Shown piece by piece: positions 62,341 to 62,503 of a DNA stretch of 62,503 bases (position 1 is its first letter; every line of letters starts with the position of its first letter). This stretch comes from Halobacteriovoraceae bacterium. GTDB lineage: Bacteria; Bdellovibrionota; Bacteriovoracia; Bacteriovoracales; Bacteriovoracaceae. The notes beneath the pieces were generated by a model. It searched no databases. It was not told the DNA's origin and saw only the letters and a program-made list of their open reading frames with translations. The position numbers were made by a program, and so were the translations under genes. The DNA is taken from positions 5,663 through 68,165 of the forward strand of contig PBFR01000007.1 of assembly GCA_002718735.1 (NCBI GenBank), given 5' to 3'.

Positions 62341-62503
62341 TTTCATTTCTAAATTCGTTGAAAAATAACTAGCTTTTTTATTGAGCTTGTTCAAGATTAG
62401 GCCAACACTAAGTTTGGGTCTTCAAATTTAATGGTGTTTGCGGTGCATCCTGAGGAAATAAGTTCGATATGAGTCATGAGCGGCTTTTTTAGTAAAATTT
62501 AAT
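62341..62503. other. Window edge without a recognisable gene
   Basis: The final 163 bases hold no clear gene. On the minus strand a 26-codon reading frame (MTHIELIS start, about 62478 to 62401) could be the tail of a gene cut by the window edge, but an in-frame TAA at 62500-62502 argues against it. Confidence 0.4.

Noticed and set aside
62401..62503. Partial gene at the right edge on the minus strand
   Set aside because: A 26-codon frame is visible, but an in-frame stop at 62500-62502 and the lack of any motif make it unsupported.

Overview
The window looks like a chromosome segment of a Bdellovibrionota predator-type bacterium, most likely of the Bacteriovorax/Halobacteriovorax group. This is inferred, not tested by any search. 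The reasons are the AT-rich DNA, the very high density of small secreted proteins and lipoproteins, a TIGR02147-family protein beside a lipoprotein with a GTETGNP motif, orphan histidine kinases, a sigma-54 activator with sigma-54-type promoters, and secreted hydrolases. Genes are tightly packed on both strands. Four convergent gene pairs overlap by exactly the four bases of their stop codons.

Layout. 0.1-10 kb: secreted protein-glutaminase-like protein, orphan histidine kinase, 5'-nucleotidase-type phosphohydrolase, OmpA-type lipoprotein, glutaminase, a lipoprotein ending in 22 acidic Gly-Asp-Asn/Asp triplets, a lipoprotein with a sigma-54-like promoter, and an HPt protein. 10.3-16.8 kb: an export cassette (two small secreted proteins, an outer-membrane barrel, a LysR regulator, an ABC exporter whose nucleotide-binding domain has lost its catalytic motifs, an HlyD adaptor and a TolC channel). 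16.8-23.8 kb: fasciclin gene broken by an in-frame amber codon, AspT-type transporter, PAS histidine kinase, solute-binding-like protein, papain-like protease and secreted hypotheticals. 24.2-27.1 kb: beta-propeller lipoprotein / TIGR02147 / GTETGNP lipoprotein operon, then tRNA-Leu(CAA).

27.1-48 kb is mostly core: SDR protein plus acyltransferase, engB, a sigma-54 activator, an accA-yicC-gmk-rel operon, YdcF-like protein, RidA, MaeB malic enzyme, a subtilase with a large insertion, coaE and a phhA-phhB-lipoamide-dehydrogenase-like operon. 48-60.5 kb: trmO, a hotdog thioesterase, secreted hypotheticals, a four-BON protein, glutathionyl-hydroquinone-reductase-like protein, CarD, cytochrome c plus a scramblase-like protein, and a PAP2 phosphatase. 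60.6-62.5 kb: two tandem 19-bp palindromic sites about 105 bp upstream of a sigma-54-type promoter. These precede a small excisionase-type helix-turn-helix gene and a gene resembling only the N-terminal arm domain of a tyrosine integrase.

The most unusual items are the activator-site/sigma-54/HTH module at 60.7-61.4 kb, the tripartite exporter with an apparently dead ATPase, and the unexplained structured DNA at 59.8-60.0 kb.
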